The notes below the pieces were generated by a model that worked only from the letters and a program-made list of their open reading frames with translations, was not told the DNA's origin and searched no databases. Positions 23,262 to 35,250 of a stretch of 64,000 bases of DNA are shown piece by piece. The translations under genes were made by a program, and so were the position numbers. The first letter of the stretch is position 1. Every line of letters begins with the position of its first letter. The stretch comes from Gerris lacustris (Eukaryota; Arthropoda; Insecta; Hemiptera; Gerridae): assembly GCA_951217055.1 (NCBI GenBank), contig OX578281.1, positions 15,601,344 through 15,665,343 on the forward strand. Reading direction: 5' to 3'.

Positions 23262-23403
23262 TTATATAATCGAGTAATGTTACGACGACTCACCTCGAAA
23301 TGATTTGTTATTGCTAAACTAAGGCAACCACATTTATTCCTATAAAATAAATGTTTGTTTTGATTTGTTGGTCTTCAAATAGGTATAATAACTTATCTAA
23401 ATT
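23262..23403 (+). repeat. Dispersed repeat, copy 1 (second copy at 56845-56985)
   Basis: Both copies share a taatcgagta(a/g)tgt start, cacctcgaaatgatttgtta, a ttgctaa(a/g)ctaaggcaac block and ggtcttcaaatag at the end. The motif order CGACGA, (hairpin), CGAAATG recalls the hammerhead-like loci, but the hairpin is lost here and imperfect in the other copy. Confidence 0.75.
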
Positions 23404-23544
23404 AATTTAAGTTTTTTTTTTTCAAAATATAAAATTAAGCCTGTTGCCATAAGGGCTCGTATAACTATAATTGACAAGAGTGTAACGTTTTCATGGTATA
23501 AATATACAAAACAATTTTTATATTTATACTTTCTCATGTAAAGA

Positions 23545-24015
23545 GAAAATATTGTGATGGCGCGAAAATTCGATTTTGAGATTTTGATGGATAATACACG
23601 TTTTGAGGTCCTCTGAGTCCAAAAGAGTGGTTTTTAAAAAATGTCTGTCTGTCGTCTGCCGTCTGTGCAGACGCGTGGAGCCTAAACTATACTAGGCCGA
23701 TTTTGACGAAATTTGGCATACCAACATAATCAGAAAAATCAAACCCCGAAGCGAAATCAAGAAATGAATTTTAGCCCCCAAAAACTTTGAAAAAACGTGA
23801 ATAAAGTTATTTCTCGAAAACGGTTCCGACGATTTGTATTAAAAAAAATCTAAAATGTAGTCCATTTAAATACGAATCTAACGATATAAGCCGTTTTCCC
23901 GGGAAAAATCTAGTTCCCCGCCGAGGTGAAGTCATTTTCATGATTATTTTGATAACAATTTTTAAGAAGTCGTATATGAGAAAGTCTGAGTTGTCTCGGA
24001 CCGATTTTTTTATTT
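23545..24015. repeat. Dispersed repeat, copy 2 (first copy at 2515-2915)
   Basis: This copy extends further left than the first, with a gtctgtctgtcgtctgccgt run and ggccgattttgacgaaattt, wording common to a class of insect dispersed repeats. The right end gagttgtctcggaccgat is shared. Confidence 0.75.
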
Positions 24016-24734
24016 AACACATATGTATAAAGAAATCTAATATTACCAGCAATTAATAGTAACTTTTCATTAAATTTTGGCGGCTACAGTTAGAAAAAAA
24101 CAAAACTCGGCACCTTGGACCGTGGGTTCTTATAGAATAGCTTAGATTTTTTTTTTTTTTTAATTGTTTAAATAAATAAAAATGTAACAAATTTATAAAT
24201 AAGAAGAATATCTGAAGTATAAATATGAATAAATTGTAATTCAATTATTGTATATTTTTTAAAAAAATAATGTCATAATAAAAAACATGTTTTTAATTGA
24301 ATTAACATTATGAATTAATGGATCGTAAAAATGAGGATAATCTAATAAGCACGGTACGGTTGAACGGTAACTGTTGACAGTAGTTGGTAAGTCGAGGGTA
24401 TATCTGATGTCAAAGAGGGCCTGAGGGTTAGGATGGAAGCCGTGAGCCGTGACAGTATCTAACCTACCTGAACCAGGCTTAGGTCCACAACAGGTGACTT
24501 GTTGGCTAGCTGCGGGAACCCGACCATGTCCACTGCAATTCTACACCGACTGACCAACCTGTCCATACCTATCTTACATCAAGAATGAACAAGTATTCAG
24601 TTAAGGAAGTTCAAAAAGGTTCAATTTGGAAAGAGGTTGGCGCACGACAATTTGACACATCAATTTTCAAGTAAATGCGGAAACTCTTCCAACTGTTGAA
24701 TGTAGAATTTATATTCGTTTACTATTATAACTAA
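24016..24734. other. AT-rich, then GC-richer patch at 24350-24600
   Basis: The GC-richer patch (cctgaaccaggcttaggtcc, ctagctgcgggaacccgacc) has no open frame or motif I recognise. Confidence 0.4.
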
Positions 24735-25275
24735 CGACGTACCCGGTGTTGCCCGCAGGTTTATTTCATTAAGATGTTATGTGGTTTGTTATACTTACCT
24801 ACCTACTGTTTGAGAATACCGATTGTAAGGTTACCGCTGCTATTGGAACGAAACACTAATCCCCCCCGTGTAAACCATTACATATATAGTAAAATACGCC
24901 CTTTAGTAAGTACTCCACAGACTGTAGCACCATAGAGTTAGTTAGTGATTGTTGTAGCCAAATGTTTTATTATAATCATTATTCAATAACTCTACATAAA
25001 TTAATTTATTGTACAATATAATTTGCTGAGCGTCTTTTCTACCAAATGTGGGAAAAGAGGACATATAGTTTGAAAAGCAATCATCTCTTTCTTTTATCAT
25101 CCATTCATCATCACTACTCCATCTTTTTTATAAAAGACCTAAAGTACATTTACGAAATTCCAGATGAACCAAGGGATACTTGGTGAAAATTTTAATAAAA
25201 TCGGTTCAGTAGTTATAAAGTGACGTCTATATACAAATAAACAAACACATTTACCTCTTTATAAAACAGATGTGT
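24735..25275 (+). repeat. Dispersed insect-type repeat
   Basis: Begins with cgtacccggtgttgcccgca and ends with aaaatcggttcagtagttat followed by acaaataaacaaacaca, a word order found in many insect interspersed repeats. Class unresolved. Confidence 0.5.
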
Positions 25276-25857
25276 GTGAATGTAAGAATTAAAAATTAAA
25301 ATAATATTTAAAATCAATTATATTTGCTGATAATAATGAGACTATAATGTTTATTAAAATAGAAGCTAGGCAAAATAGCCCTAAAGTTGTTCCAAATTTA
25401 ATTATGACAACAAAACATAAATAATATATCAGCCACCTCAAAAGGGTTATATAATTTTAAAAATTTATATAAATATTTTATTTTTAGAACATCGGCAAAA
25501 TAAATTCTTTCGACAAATTTGAATGCACTTCTACCAAGATCCTCATAACGAACGTAGTGAACAAGAAAAGAGAGAACAAATAATTCACAATTGAAACTTG
25601 AGAATGCTAAAAAGAAGTAATTTAATCTTTGAATTAGTCTAAGAGTACGAGAAGAGAATGAAACACATAAAGTGCAATAGTTCGATAAGAAATCTAAAAA
25701 TTTTGATTTCTCATCTTTCAAGAGTATAGAAATCTCTTGTCTTGAATGAGGACTATATAAAAAAAGTTCCATTAAGGAAGTTTTGAATGGATTGATTGAT
25801 TCTGAGATAAGAAGAGCATTGCACTAAGAAGTAGAAGTATTGAAAGTGAAAATAGAT
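25276..25857. other. AT-rich stretch with a 124-codon minus-strand frame
   Basis: The minus frame 25398-25772 is the longest non-repetitive open frame apart from the LINE. It is rich in Phe, Leu and Tyr with two hydrophobic stretches. I see no family motif, and AT-rich DNA yields such Phe/Leu/Tyr frames by chance. Not annotated as a gene. Confidence 0.35.
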
Positions 25858-26373
25858 GCATCCAATGATTCTATCAGCATCCAATGATTTTATCAGCATC
25901 CAATGATTCTATCAACATCTAATGATTCTATCAGCATCCAATGATACTATCAGCATCCAATGATTTTATCAGCATCCAATGATACTATCAGCATCCAATG
26001 ATTCTATCAGCATCTAATGATTCTATCAGCATCCAATGATACTATGAGCATCCAATGATTTTATCAGCATCCAATGATACTATCAGCATCCAATGATTCT
26101 ATCAGCATCTAATGATTCTATCAACATCTAATGATTCTATCAGCATCCAATGATACTATCAGCATCCAATGATTTTATCAGCATCCAATGATACTATCAG
26201 CATCTAATGATTCTATCAGCATCCAATGATTCTATCAGCATCCAATGATACTATCAGCATCCAATGATTCTATCAGCATCTAATGATTCTATCAGCATCC
26301 AATGATACTATCAGTATCAATGATACAATCAGTATCCAATGATACTATCAGCATCCAATGATTCTATCAGCAT
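25858..26373. repeat. 19 bp minisatellite, about 27 copies
   Basis: The unit is catccaatgattctatcag with recurring variants (gatact, gatttt, catcta). Variant types recur in blocks, suggesting segmental amplification. Confidence 0.97.
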
Positions 26374-27475
26374 CCATCCACATTCAAATATAGGTTACTT
26401 AAGTTGTATTATAGTAGATGTTATGGGAAATTTCCATGTTTAGTTGACATTATAATATTAGTTTTACTAGAACTATAAAATAAATTGATGGAAACATATT
26501 TTATAAAAATAGAGAGAAAAAAAGGAAATTCAACAGTATTCTATCCTTGACGCCAGAAACAGAATTCTTCTCCGTAGAAATAGAAACGATTTTTCATCTT
26601 TATCTTGTTATAGTAAAACAACAACAATAACAAGAAATCTGTTGGAGAGATAGGTGATCATAAGCTTACGGAGGATTGTGTACGAAGAAGGAGGAGACTT
26701 ATGAAAGGTATATAAAAAGATGAGTTATGGTTGTAGCCGTGTTGTTGAACTGGGAAAAAACGCTTCGGCTGGTTGAAGACCAAGGGAGCAGAAACTTGTG
26801 GGTCAGTGTGTTTATCGGGAGGGAAGCCAGTCTCCCGTGACACATGAAGCCAACACAAGCTTATAGCTACAGCTACAAGCTACAGCTACAAACTATCACA
26901 GCCCTTTCACTTAATAACATCCAGCCGGCATCATGTTTTACAACTTGCCAACTAAACACACATTAAGCCAAAATAGCATTTCACTCTCACCTCAAAATAT
27001 ATCACATGATTAAAGGAAGAACCCTTAACATTTTGTTAAAGGGATAGATATTTATCTCTCTTTTCTTTGTCATTTCATTTTAACACGTTTTTAAATTTTT
27101 GACAACTGTTGGCTGATATTTTCTTCCTTTGTTTACTCACTAATGGATAACTATATGATGTGCTACTTTACATATCTAAAGGAATTGAACCGAGAAAGTT
27201 TTAAAGAGGCCTTTAGACTCCAAAACTCAGTAAAGGTACAATTCCGTACTCTTACACAGTGATAAGTGTCGCGTAACCATAAACGTTCTACTAATAACTT
27301 GATCCAAGTCCATTAACCAACCAGTGGTGCATAGTTGAAGAGCAAACGGCGCAAAAATTAATTAATATACGCAGTGCTTAATTTTGCAAAACAAGAGGTT
27401 CCGGAACTGTGACCTAGTGGTCTAAAAGTTTTAAAAATTTTGACTTTTTAAAACGTTATTTTAACGCTTTCCTGA
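26374..27475. other. Unclassified stretch
   Basis: A TATA-like tatataaaaag lies at about 26709, upstream of a GC-richer patch (26740-26870) with short frames on both strands but no domain. At 27175-27190 the minus strand has cggttcaattcc, a weak pol III B-box match without a convincing A box. Confidence 0.4.
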
Positions 27476-28672
27476 GCATTTTATAAGTGTGAAGCAACAT
27501 TTGTATTCACTCTTGGTGATATAACACACATACATTTTACAAGTGTGAATACAACATTTGTATTTCACTCTTGGTAAAATCACACATATACATTTTATAA
27601 GTATGAATAAATTATTTGTATTGAGGCTTCCATATACGATCAAACATTTTGCACAAAATGTTTGCGCAAACCTGATAATGTCGGGCAAATTTAGGCCATA
27701 CACGTCAAACAACATGTTTGTGCAAACATCAAACAGCCCCATAAACGGTCAAAATGACCGTGTATGGGTCAGTTTAGGCATACACGTCAAACAACATGTT
27801 TGTGCAAACATCAAACATCCCCATAAACGGTCAAAATGACCGTGTATGGGTCAGTTTAGGCATACACGTCAAACAACATGTTTGTGCAAACATCAAACAT
27901 CCCCATAAACGGTCAAAATGACCGTGTATGGGTCAGTTTAGGCATACACGTCAAACAACATGTTTGTGCAAACATCAAACATCCCCATAAACGGTCAAAA
28001 TGACCGTGTATGGGTCAGTTTAGGCATACACGTCAAACAACATGTTTGTGCAAACATCAAACATCCCCATAAACGGTCAAAATGACCGTGTATGGGTCAG
28101 TTTAGGCATACACGTCAAACAACATGTTTGTGCAAACATCAAACATCCCCATAAACGGTCAAAATGACCGTGTATGGGTCAGTTTAGGCATACACGTCAA
28201 ACAACATGTTTGTGCAAACATCAAACATCCCCATAAACGGTCAAAATGACCGTGTATGGGTCAGTTTAGGCATACACGTCAAACAACATGTTTGTGCAAA
28301 CATCAAACATCCCCATAAACGGTCAAAATGACCGTGTATGGGTCAGTTTAGGCATACACGTCAAACAACATGTTTGTGCAAACATCAAACAGCCCCATAA
28401 ACGGTCAAAATGACCGTGTATGGGTCAGTTTAGGCATACACGTCAAACAACATGTTTGTGCAAACATCAAACATCCCCATAAACGGTCAAAATGACCGTG
28501 TATGGGTCAGTTTAGGCATACACGTCAAACAACATGTTTGTGCAAACATCAAACAGCCCCATCAACGGTCAAAATGACCGTGTATGGGTTCTTTTACACT
28601 CTTGATAAAATAACACACGTACATTTTATAAGTGTGAATACAACATTTGTATTACACTCTTGGTAAAAAAAA
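27476..28672. repeat. 82 bp palindromic satellite, 11 copies, between flanking 57 bp repeats
   Basis: Unit starts (tacacgtc) are exactly 82 bp apart from 27699 to 28519. Each unit holds two hairpins: atgtttg-tg-caaacat and acggtca-aaa-tgaccgt. Copies are almost identical, differing mainly at one cagccc/catccc site. The array is bordered on both sides by another repeat (cattttataagtgtgaa, acaacatttgtatt) at 27477, 27534, 27591 and 28621, so the satellite probably expanded inside an older element. Confidence 0.95.
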
Positions 28673-30314
28673 ATAAACAAAAACAACATAAGTAAAAATA
28701 TAACTTCCATGTTGGTTTCCATCAGAGGTACCGGTGCGTTCCGTCAAGCACTAAATATACATATAAATTTTATGCGGAGAGTCAAAAATAATTTTGAATA
28801 AATTATAAAAGCAGTTTGTGGTGTAATTAAATCAATGTTTGTTCTATTTTACAATCGGATAATTAAAAATATGGCTTGACGAAAGTTACGAGAATAACTA
28901 CAAATCTTCAGCGTTGAAGATCCATAACTCCTGATGGGTATTGTGTTTAGGTGGTTCGATAAAGGATAGATTCAAAGAATTAGCATTGTTTTACACGGGA
29001 GATGGAAGTAAATATAAAAAAAACTTTAAAGAAAGACTGTTTAGGATCACCTGAAGTGTACTAAATATAAAGATCTGAATAAAGATCTAAAAATCTGATT
29101 TAAATTTCAACCATTGGTGCAGAGTTAAAGAGCAAAACAAAACAAGATATTCTTTTCAGGAAAATAAAAAATACACCCATCAAAATAAATTTAGTTATCA
29201 AAGAATAACGTGTTAAAGGAGAAAATTGTCGATAAAAAGAAAGAAAAATCTTCAAAATGTGACTGCATGACAACTAAAAAGGATTTTTTTGTTTGTCAAA
29301 AGATAATTCATGGAATAATAAATTATACAGAACGGTCAAAATGGGTTCAGGATACTTTATATTTATAATAGAAGATGAAGACAATAGAAAGGTTTATTTA
29401 ATGTAGACACGACATCACGTCAAATCCAATACGCCATCTTCCTTTTCAAATCTAACCTTCTCAAGAGTGAAGAAGGGGAAAACGCCAACGCATATGGAAT
29501 AATAATGAGCCTCTTTGAGTTTCTGATTGGCCTAAGAGAACCTGTCTCTCAAAGCACTCTAACTCCTGATACGCCTTGCTTTCACAAGATTCTGACCAAT
29601 AGAAATATTCTAAAATTCCTGATAATTACATAATTAATAACACTTTAATAACCCAGATATTTGTTGTTATGTTAGAAAAATAAATATTAATGGTTAGGAG
29701 ACAAATATAATTATTCAAGATAATCTTTTTGAAATTGATGAATTAAAATATCACCTTCTATAATGATTACCTTCAATTTTTTTTGGTTCATTTAACAGAA
29801 TATATTAAACTGTTAAAACCCTAATTACCAATAAATCAAATGATAATTTATTTATTGGTATCAATAAAACGCACCAAAAGCATTATTAGACTTCTGTGTT
29901 AGGTAATATTCTCTTTAATGCCTTAAAAATTAGTTCATACTTAAAAATGAGTGTACTTTAAAAGTGGCATCGCCGTTTTCAAAAATCATAACGAGCAATG
30001 AAAATTCGATGTTTTCGCAGAACAGCGAACTATACGACATTGGCTAAAATCGTATAGTTAGTACAGTCTATAGAGCCAGATTCGTATATTAAGAAGAGCT
30101 AATTCTTGAGTAGTTACGGGTCAGTTAAAGAAATTTAAAGCCAAATTATTTGCAATATTTCGATCCCTCCTCTGATAATTGAAAAATTGAATACAACAAG
30201 GAACATTCTACAAATTTGTCAGAGCAAATAACTTTTTTTAATAACAAAATTGGTGGATTTTAAGTCAGATGTCCCATATCAACTGTTAGAAACAGCATCA
30301 ATATTTAAATGTTT
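28673..30314. other. AT-rich stretch
   Basis: No supported gene. Between about 29380 and 29631 the plus strand is open for about 80 codons without an early ATG, and the minus strand has CCAAT-like and aagatggcg words. I cannot tell a decayed exon or promoter from chance. Confidence 0.4.
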
Positions 30315-30406
30315 ATAAGGAGAGTAACAGCCTAAAGAAGAACATTCCGTAAACCTTCTTTAGATTGTTACTCCTCTCTGTTTTTATTATAAGGGGAGTA
30401 ACAATC
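30315..30406. mobile_element. Palindromic MITE, family M, truncated
   Basis: Only the hairpin end is present: ggagagtaacagcctaaaga, agaacattccgtaaacc, ttctttagattgttactcc, and a final agtaacaatc where it stops. Orientation is opposite to 6599-6827. Confidence 0.75.
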
Positions 30407-30967
30407 CTTACAAACATTTATTTAACTTGCAATTTTGTATGTATATGTAGGTATGTTCGGGTCAAATCTTGCAACTGAATTTTAAAGCAGTTATCCTCAA
30501 ACGATTGAATTGAAATTTTGCATACATGTTTAGTTCGGATGACAATGCATGGTTAGCTAAGTGACGTCATTCTAAATCCAATATGGCGGACTAGTTATTT
30601 TGTAAGCACGCCTATGATATGGGTATCAAATGGAAGGGTTTGCCGGGAATAATACGAATTTAAGCTTGTTTTTAAAAATGAATTTTTACTATTAATTTAT
30701 TTTTCTGCTTTAGTCCAACAAATAAATTTAATTATTGACCCTATTGATCAAGAATACATTTTTGGAATTTAAACATCTAATAAATCACAAATTTAATTTA
30801 CACGAGGAACATTGACAGATTAGCATATAAGAGAAGGAAAAGAATGACAGAGAATAATTCTAGTAACCCTTACTGTCATTCATGCATTTCCCGAGTTACG
30901 TTGGATTCCATTTGCTACAGATTGAAGAACTGTTTGACGTTACGTTATCTTTTTCTAAAATTTTCTC
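30407..30967. repeat. Dispersed insect-type repeat fragment and AT-rich flank
   Basis: From about 30440 to 30680 the words tgaaattttgcatacatg, ccaatatggcggac and gatatgggtatcaaatgg occur, a combination seen in interspersed repeats of arthropods. No coding motif. Confidence 0.4.
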
Positions 30968-31206
30968 AGCACTTCTTTAGATTGTTGCTCCCCTTATAAT
31001 AAAAACAGAGGGGAGTAACAATCTAAAGAAGGTGTACGGAATGTTCTTCTTTAGGCTGTTACTCTCCTTTTTTTAAAAAAAAACAGATGTGTGATATTCC
31101 TTTGTCTCAAAGTACAATGGACTAAGCATCCCTTTTTTGAAAGTTATTTAGTCAAAGTCATTTTCATTCTAAAACAACATAGGGGAGTAACAATCTAAAG
31201 AAGTAC
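30968..31206. mobile_element. Palindromic MITE, family M, full copy
   Basis: Intact terminal repeats (gcacttctttagattgttgc and agtaacaatctaaagaagta), inner hairpin and gtgatattcctttgtc body as in the 6.6 kb copy. Confidence 0.85.
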
Positions 31207-31762
31207 TATATTTTCAATCCTTTAAAAGGAATACGGTTATACAAAACGGGTTTTTCACACTGAAAACACTAAAAAGTAGTTTAAAACCAAAACCGACCTT
31301 CTAAACTTGCGGCTGAAAAGGAAAATTCAATGCAAGAAAAACCTATTCAACCGTTTCCAAATGCTTTCTTTTTTTAAGAAACAGAGAAAAGATCGAAATC
31401 CCTTCACTTAGAAGAAAAACTTTTCAAGAAGAACCCCAAAAACCTCAAGAAAAGAGAGGGGAGGAGGATACGGCAAAAAGTTAGAGAAAAAACCACGGTC
31501 ACAATGTTGTCTTTCTCACGGGCCTGGTGTTTTTCTTGTTTGACTTTGTTCTCTTAGTGAAATCTCAGGAGCAAACCTGTGCTCTAAAGATAAAGTAGAA
31601 AAAAAAATACAATAAAACAAAAGAGTTGAATTCTATTTTGTTAAAGTTTCAAATAGCTTCAAGCTTGTCAATTCTTAATGGTGATTTTTTTTTTGTAATC
31701 TTACTTGCGTTTTTCAATGTTTTCTTTACTATATTCGGAATTTTGTAAAAAATTAAAAAAAG
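31207..31762. other. AT-rich stretch
   Basis: Nothing recognisable apart from purine-rich runs at 31400-31480. Confidence 0.4.
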
Positions 31763-32385
31763 TATTACATTTTGAATGATACTTTTACACGAGTAATTCT
31801 AAAAAAAAAAATTGAAGAATAAATTACAATTTGGAATGATACCTTTACTCGAGCAAATCTGGGAAAAATTATGAAGAAGAAATTACATTTGGAATGATAC
31901 CTTTTGACGAGTAAATATGGAAAAATATTAAAGAAGAAATTACATTTGGAATGATACCTTTACACGAGTAAATCTGGGAAACTTTTGGAGATGAAATTAC
32001 ATTTGGAATGATACCTTTACACGAGTAAATCTGGAATAAATTATGAAGAAGAAATTACATTTGGAATGATACCTTTACATGAGTATATCTGGGAAACTTT
32101 TGGAGATGAAATTACATTTGGAATGATACATTTACTTGAGTAATTCTGGGAAAATGTTGAAGAAGAAATTACATTTTTGAATGATACCTTTACACGAGTA
32201 AATCTGGGAAAATTTTGAAGAAGAAATTACATTTGGAATGATATGATGCCTTTACATGAGTAAATCTGGGAAGTATTTGAAGAAGAAATTACATTTTGAA
32301 ATGACACCATTACAAGGTAAATCTGAGAAAATCATGAAAAAGAAATTTCATTTGGAATGATACCTTTACACAATTAAAACTGGAT
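31763..32385. repeat. 57 bp minisatellite, about 11 copies
   Basis: The unit contains ttggaatgatacctttacac, gagtaaatctgggaaa and gaagaagaaattacat. Unit length varies between about 52 and 60 bp. Confidence 0.93.
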
Positions 32386-33147
32386 ACATATAAACTTTTG
32401 ATTACTTTTAAATAATTATGTTAATTTTATTATTAATAACTTATTACATTTTGCACTAAACTTTAGTTTAAGAATTAAAAAATAAACAAAAAATGTTCCT
32501 ATCTATTAAACACGCAAACTATTATATCCTCTTTTTGAAAGCTGCTTAAAAAAAAAAAAATAATAAAATAATAATAATAATAATAACACGTCTAAACTTT
32601 AACAATACGGAAGTACTCTTATCTATTTTTTGTGGTAATCCAATAATAGCATTATAGAAAATAAAAGTTTGTTTAAAAAAAGGGTCTTATACCGTAAGTT
32701 ATCCGAAAAAGAAGGAACTAAAAAGGTGTCAATTAAAAAATTGGCACGGGGTTGAAAGATCTCCGCATGCCACCTGACTTTTTAAAAGCTTCTAAAAATC
32801 TATTGACATCTTAAAAGGACAAAAAGGACTAGAAAAAAGAAACAGCTTGAACAGGAAATGCGAAGAGTTAAGACAAAAAAAAAAAAATATCCAGTTCAAT
32901 ATGTTTCATAAAAACCCCTTCCACATGGGATCTTGACTTATCAGTCGATTATTGATCACCTGTTACAAGCAATACCGTTATTACCTGTAAAAAGATACGT
33001 TCATTTTTTTCCCCTTCTTTCTTTTAACTTTTTTTCCCCACTTCAGAAATACTTTCGGTTTCGATAACTTAACAAATAGATCAACAAAAAAACTTTAATT
33101 GTCGTTAAGTTGTCTTTAACCTTTTTCTTTTATTATTTCCTATACCT
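32386..33147. other. AT-rich stretch
   Basis: No gene; includes an A run and (TAA)n at 32550-32585. Confidence 0.5.
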
Positions 33148-33176
33148 CCCCCCCCCCCCCCCCCCCTCCCCCCTAT
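33148..33176. repeat. Poly(C) tract
   Basis: About 18 consecutive C interrupted once by T, then more C. The minus strand is a G run able to form a G-quadruplex. It is exceptional in a region this AT-rich, and a likely site of sequencing length error. Confidence 0.9.
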
Positions 33177-33439
33177 AATTGAGTTAGTTTCGCTTCGGAA
33201 AAATAGTACAAAAGAAAATACAATTATATTAAAAAGGAAGTTGAATTACACGGTTAATAACTATTTTGTATTTTTAGTTTGTTTCTTTTGAAAAAAGAAG
33301 TAAATAATATAATATATAAACAGTTGCTTTATTTTTATATAATAAATTTTTTTTATTAGCTTGATAAATAAAAGCTTGTATTTACTGTTGCTTCGATCTG
33401 TTTCGATCCCCAGCAGGGTCACATTCAATTTTACTCAAT

Positions 33440-33770
33440 ATAATATGTTAAACAAAAATCATTAAATTCAAATGAGTAGTTTTTAAGATATGTTGGTTCA
33501 TCAAGAATGTTAAACGCACACCGACAGACAGACACGAGACAAAAATGTTCTACGATATTTCTGAAACATATTTCTGTCAAGGATTTTTTTAATTCGATCA
33601 TCGATCTTGATAAATCGGTCTTCAGAATGCTCGGAAGTAAAACATCAATAATTATAATTTTAATAAGTCTGTCTTAGGACAAACATTCCGCAAACAACAT
33701 AGTCGAGACAAAATAGTCTGTCTTAGGACAAAGATTCCGCAAACAACATAGTCTAGAGTCTAGATGGAAG
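33440..33770 (+). repeat. Dispersed repeat family P, copy 1
   Basis: Shares agtagtttttaagatatgtt, ccgacagacagacacgag and a gctcggaagtaaaa end with copies at 45600-45920, 48800-49045 and, inverted, 54880-55190. A segment of about 46 bp with gtcttaggacaaa and ttccgcaaacaacatagtc is tandemly doubled at 33667-33754. Confidence 0.65.
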
Positions 33771-34490
33771 TATGCACCTATAAAATGGTTTTTTTTAAAT
33801 TATTTTTCTAACAGATAAATCTTAACTTAAATACCAAAAAGTAAAAAAATAAATAATAATAATTTATCACCATTTTAATTTATTACTAAATTACTATCTT
33901 TAAGAATTCGTGATTGAATCATCTCTAAAGTAATAATTAAATAAATGATCCGTAATTTTTCATTTCATCTTATCCTATGCAATTTCATTTTCCACTTAAA
34001 CAAAAAAAAATATATATTGAGACTTATGGATTTAACCCTGCATACAGAGATGTATTCGTGTTCATGAATAAATCCACTTGTAGGTATCTAGAGCTAGACA
34101 TTCCTTGCGACATTTTGTGCCCAACTCACGATTCTAGATCTTTAAAAAGACCACGGGTTAAAAAGTACTGTCTAAATCGAGGTCGGATATATATATATAT
34201 ATTATTCTTAAAAGTAGCCTCCTACAAGATCTGCATTAAGATAGCCAAAAGTCTTGCCTAACTTATAACTGGTTTAACTATGAATTGTACATTCATAAAG
34301 TAAAGATGGGACACTTGGAAATAGTGAATGTGTTATGGAGTTTGGTCTTGACCCTGATTTGAATTATTGTTACTCCATTAAAAATAAATAAATTTACCCG
34401 ACTTACATAAAAACGAAAAAAGGCATTGCATACACTTTTTAATCTTATGGATGATTGGAAAAAAAAGAAAATGTTGAAAGGGCTTACATT
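33771..34490. other. AT-rich stretch
   Basis: A 94-codon plus frame (33977-34261) has no domain and normal AT-rich composition; not accepted as a gene. Confidence 0.4.
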
Positions 34491-34494
34491 TAGT

Positions 34495-34690
34495 TATCTG
34501 GCTCGGTGTTGTAGTAGCGTCGCCAATAAATGGGTAGATGTATATGTGAAGTGGTGACTATCTGGGTTTGTACGCCAATTATAAGGTTTATACAGCTGAT
34601 GGAGCGGCAAACTAACCCCGTATCGTCCATTCCACAAGCCCTTTGGCCCTCCACTGCCCGCTGCGCCACTGAGTTAAATAGTTACTTATA
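34495..34690 (-). mobile_element. Possible degenerate tRNA-like SINE
   Basis: On the minus strand aactcagtggcgcagcgggc (about 34653-34674) strongly resembles a tRNA 5' half with A box, followed by a GC-richer body. No B box is found at the expected distance, so the head may be decayed or this may be coincidence. Confidence 0.25.
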
Positions 34691-34754
34691 TATCTAGTTC
34701 AACCTCCTTTAAATATCTTCATATATCCCGAAAGTATTTTATTTATACTCTTAA

Positions 34755-35250
34755 TTGTTAACGATATCGGTTATAACAACCTGGCGCTTATAACGACGGA
34801 CATTATATTGCCTCTTGATTCATGATAAACTGGAAATTGTTTATAACGACATCGGTTATCACAACCTACCACTTATAACGACGGACATATATTGCCCCTT
34901 GATTCATGGTAAACTGGAAATTGTTTATAACGACATCGGTTATCACAACCTACCACTTATAACGACGGACATTATATTGCCCCTTGATTCATGGTAAACT
35001 GGAAATTGTTTATAACGACATCGGTTATCACAACCTACCACTTATAACGACGGACATTATATTGCCCCTTGATTCATGGTAAACTGGAAATTGTTTATAA
35101 CGACATCGGTTATCACAACCTACCACTTATAACGACGGACATTATATTGCCTCTCGATTCATGGTACACTGGAAATTGTTTATAACGACATCTATTGCAA
35201 CCTTCCACTTATAACGATTGACATATATTGCCCCTTGATTCATGGAACAC
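34755..35250. repeat. 85 bp minisatellite, about 5.5 copies
   Basis: The unit contains cttataacgacggacattat, attgccccttgattcatgg, taaactggaaattgtttata and acgacatcggttatcacaac. cttataacg starts at 34872, 34956, 35041 and 35126. Edge copies are more diverged than central ones. Confidence 0.95.

Noticed and set aside
25398..25772. 124-codon minus-strand frame rich in Phe, Leu and Tyr
   Set aside because: I considered a chemoreceptor fragment because of two hydrophobic stretches, but no receptor signature is visible and AT-rich DNA produces such frames by chance.
25858..26373. CRISPR-like regular array
   Set aside because: Units are head-to-tail with no unique spacers, in a eukaryotic context. 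The same holds for all other arrays here.
33390..33420. gtttcgatccccagcagggt as a tRNA T-arm
   Set aside because: No A box or cloverleaf upstream within 100 bp.
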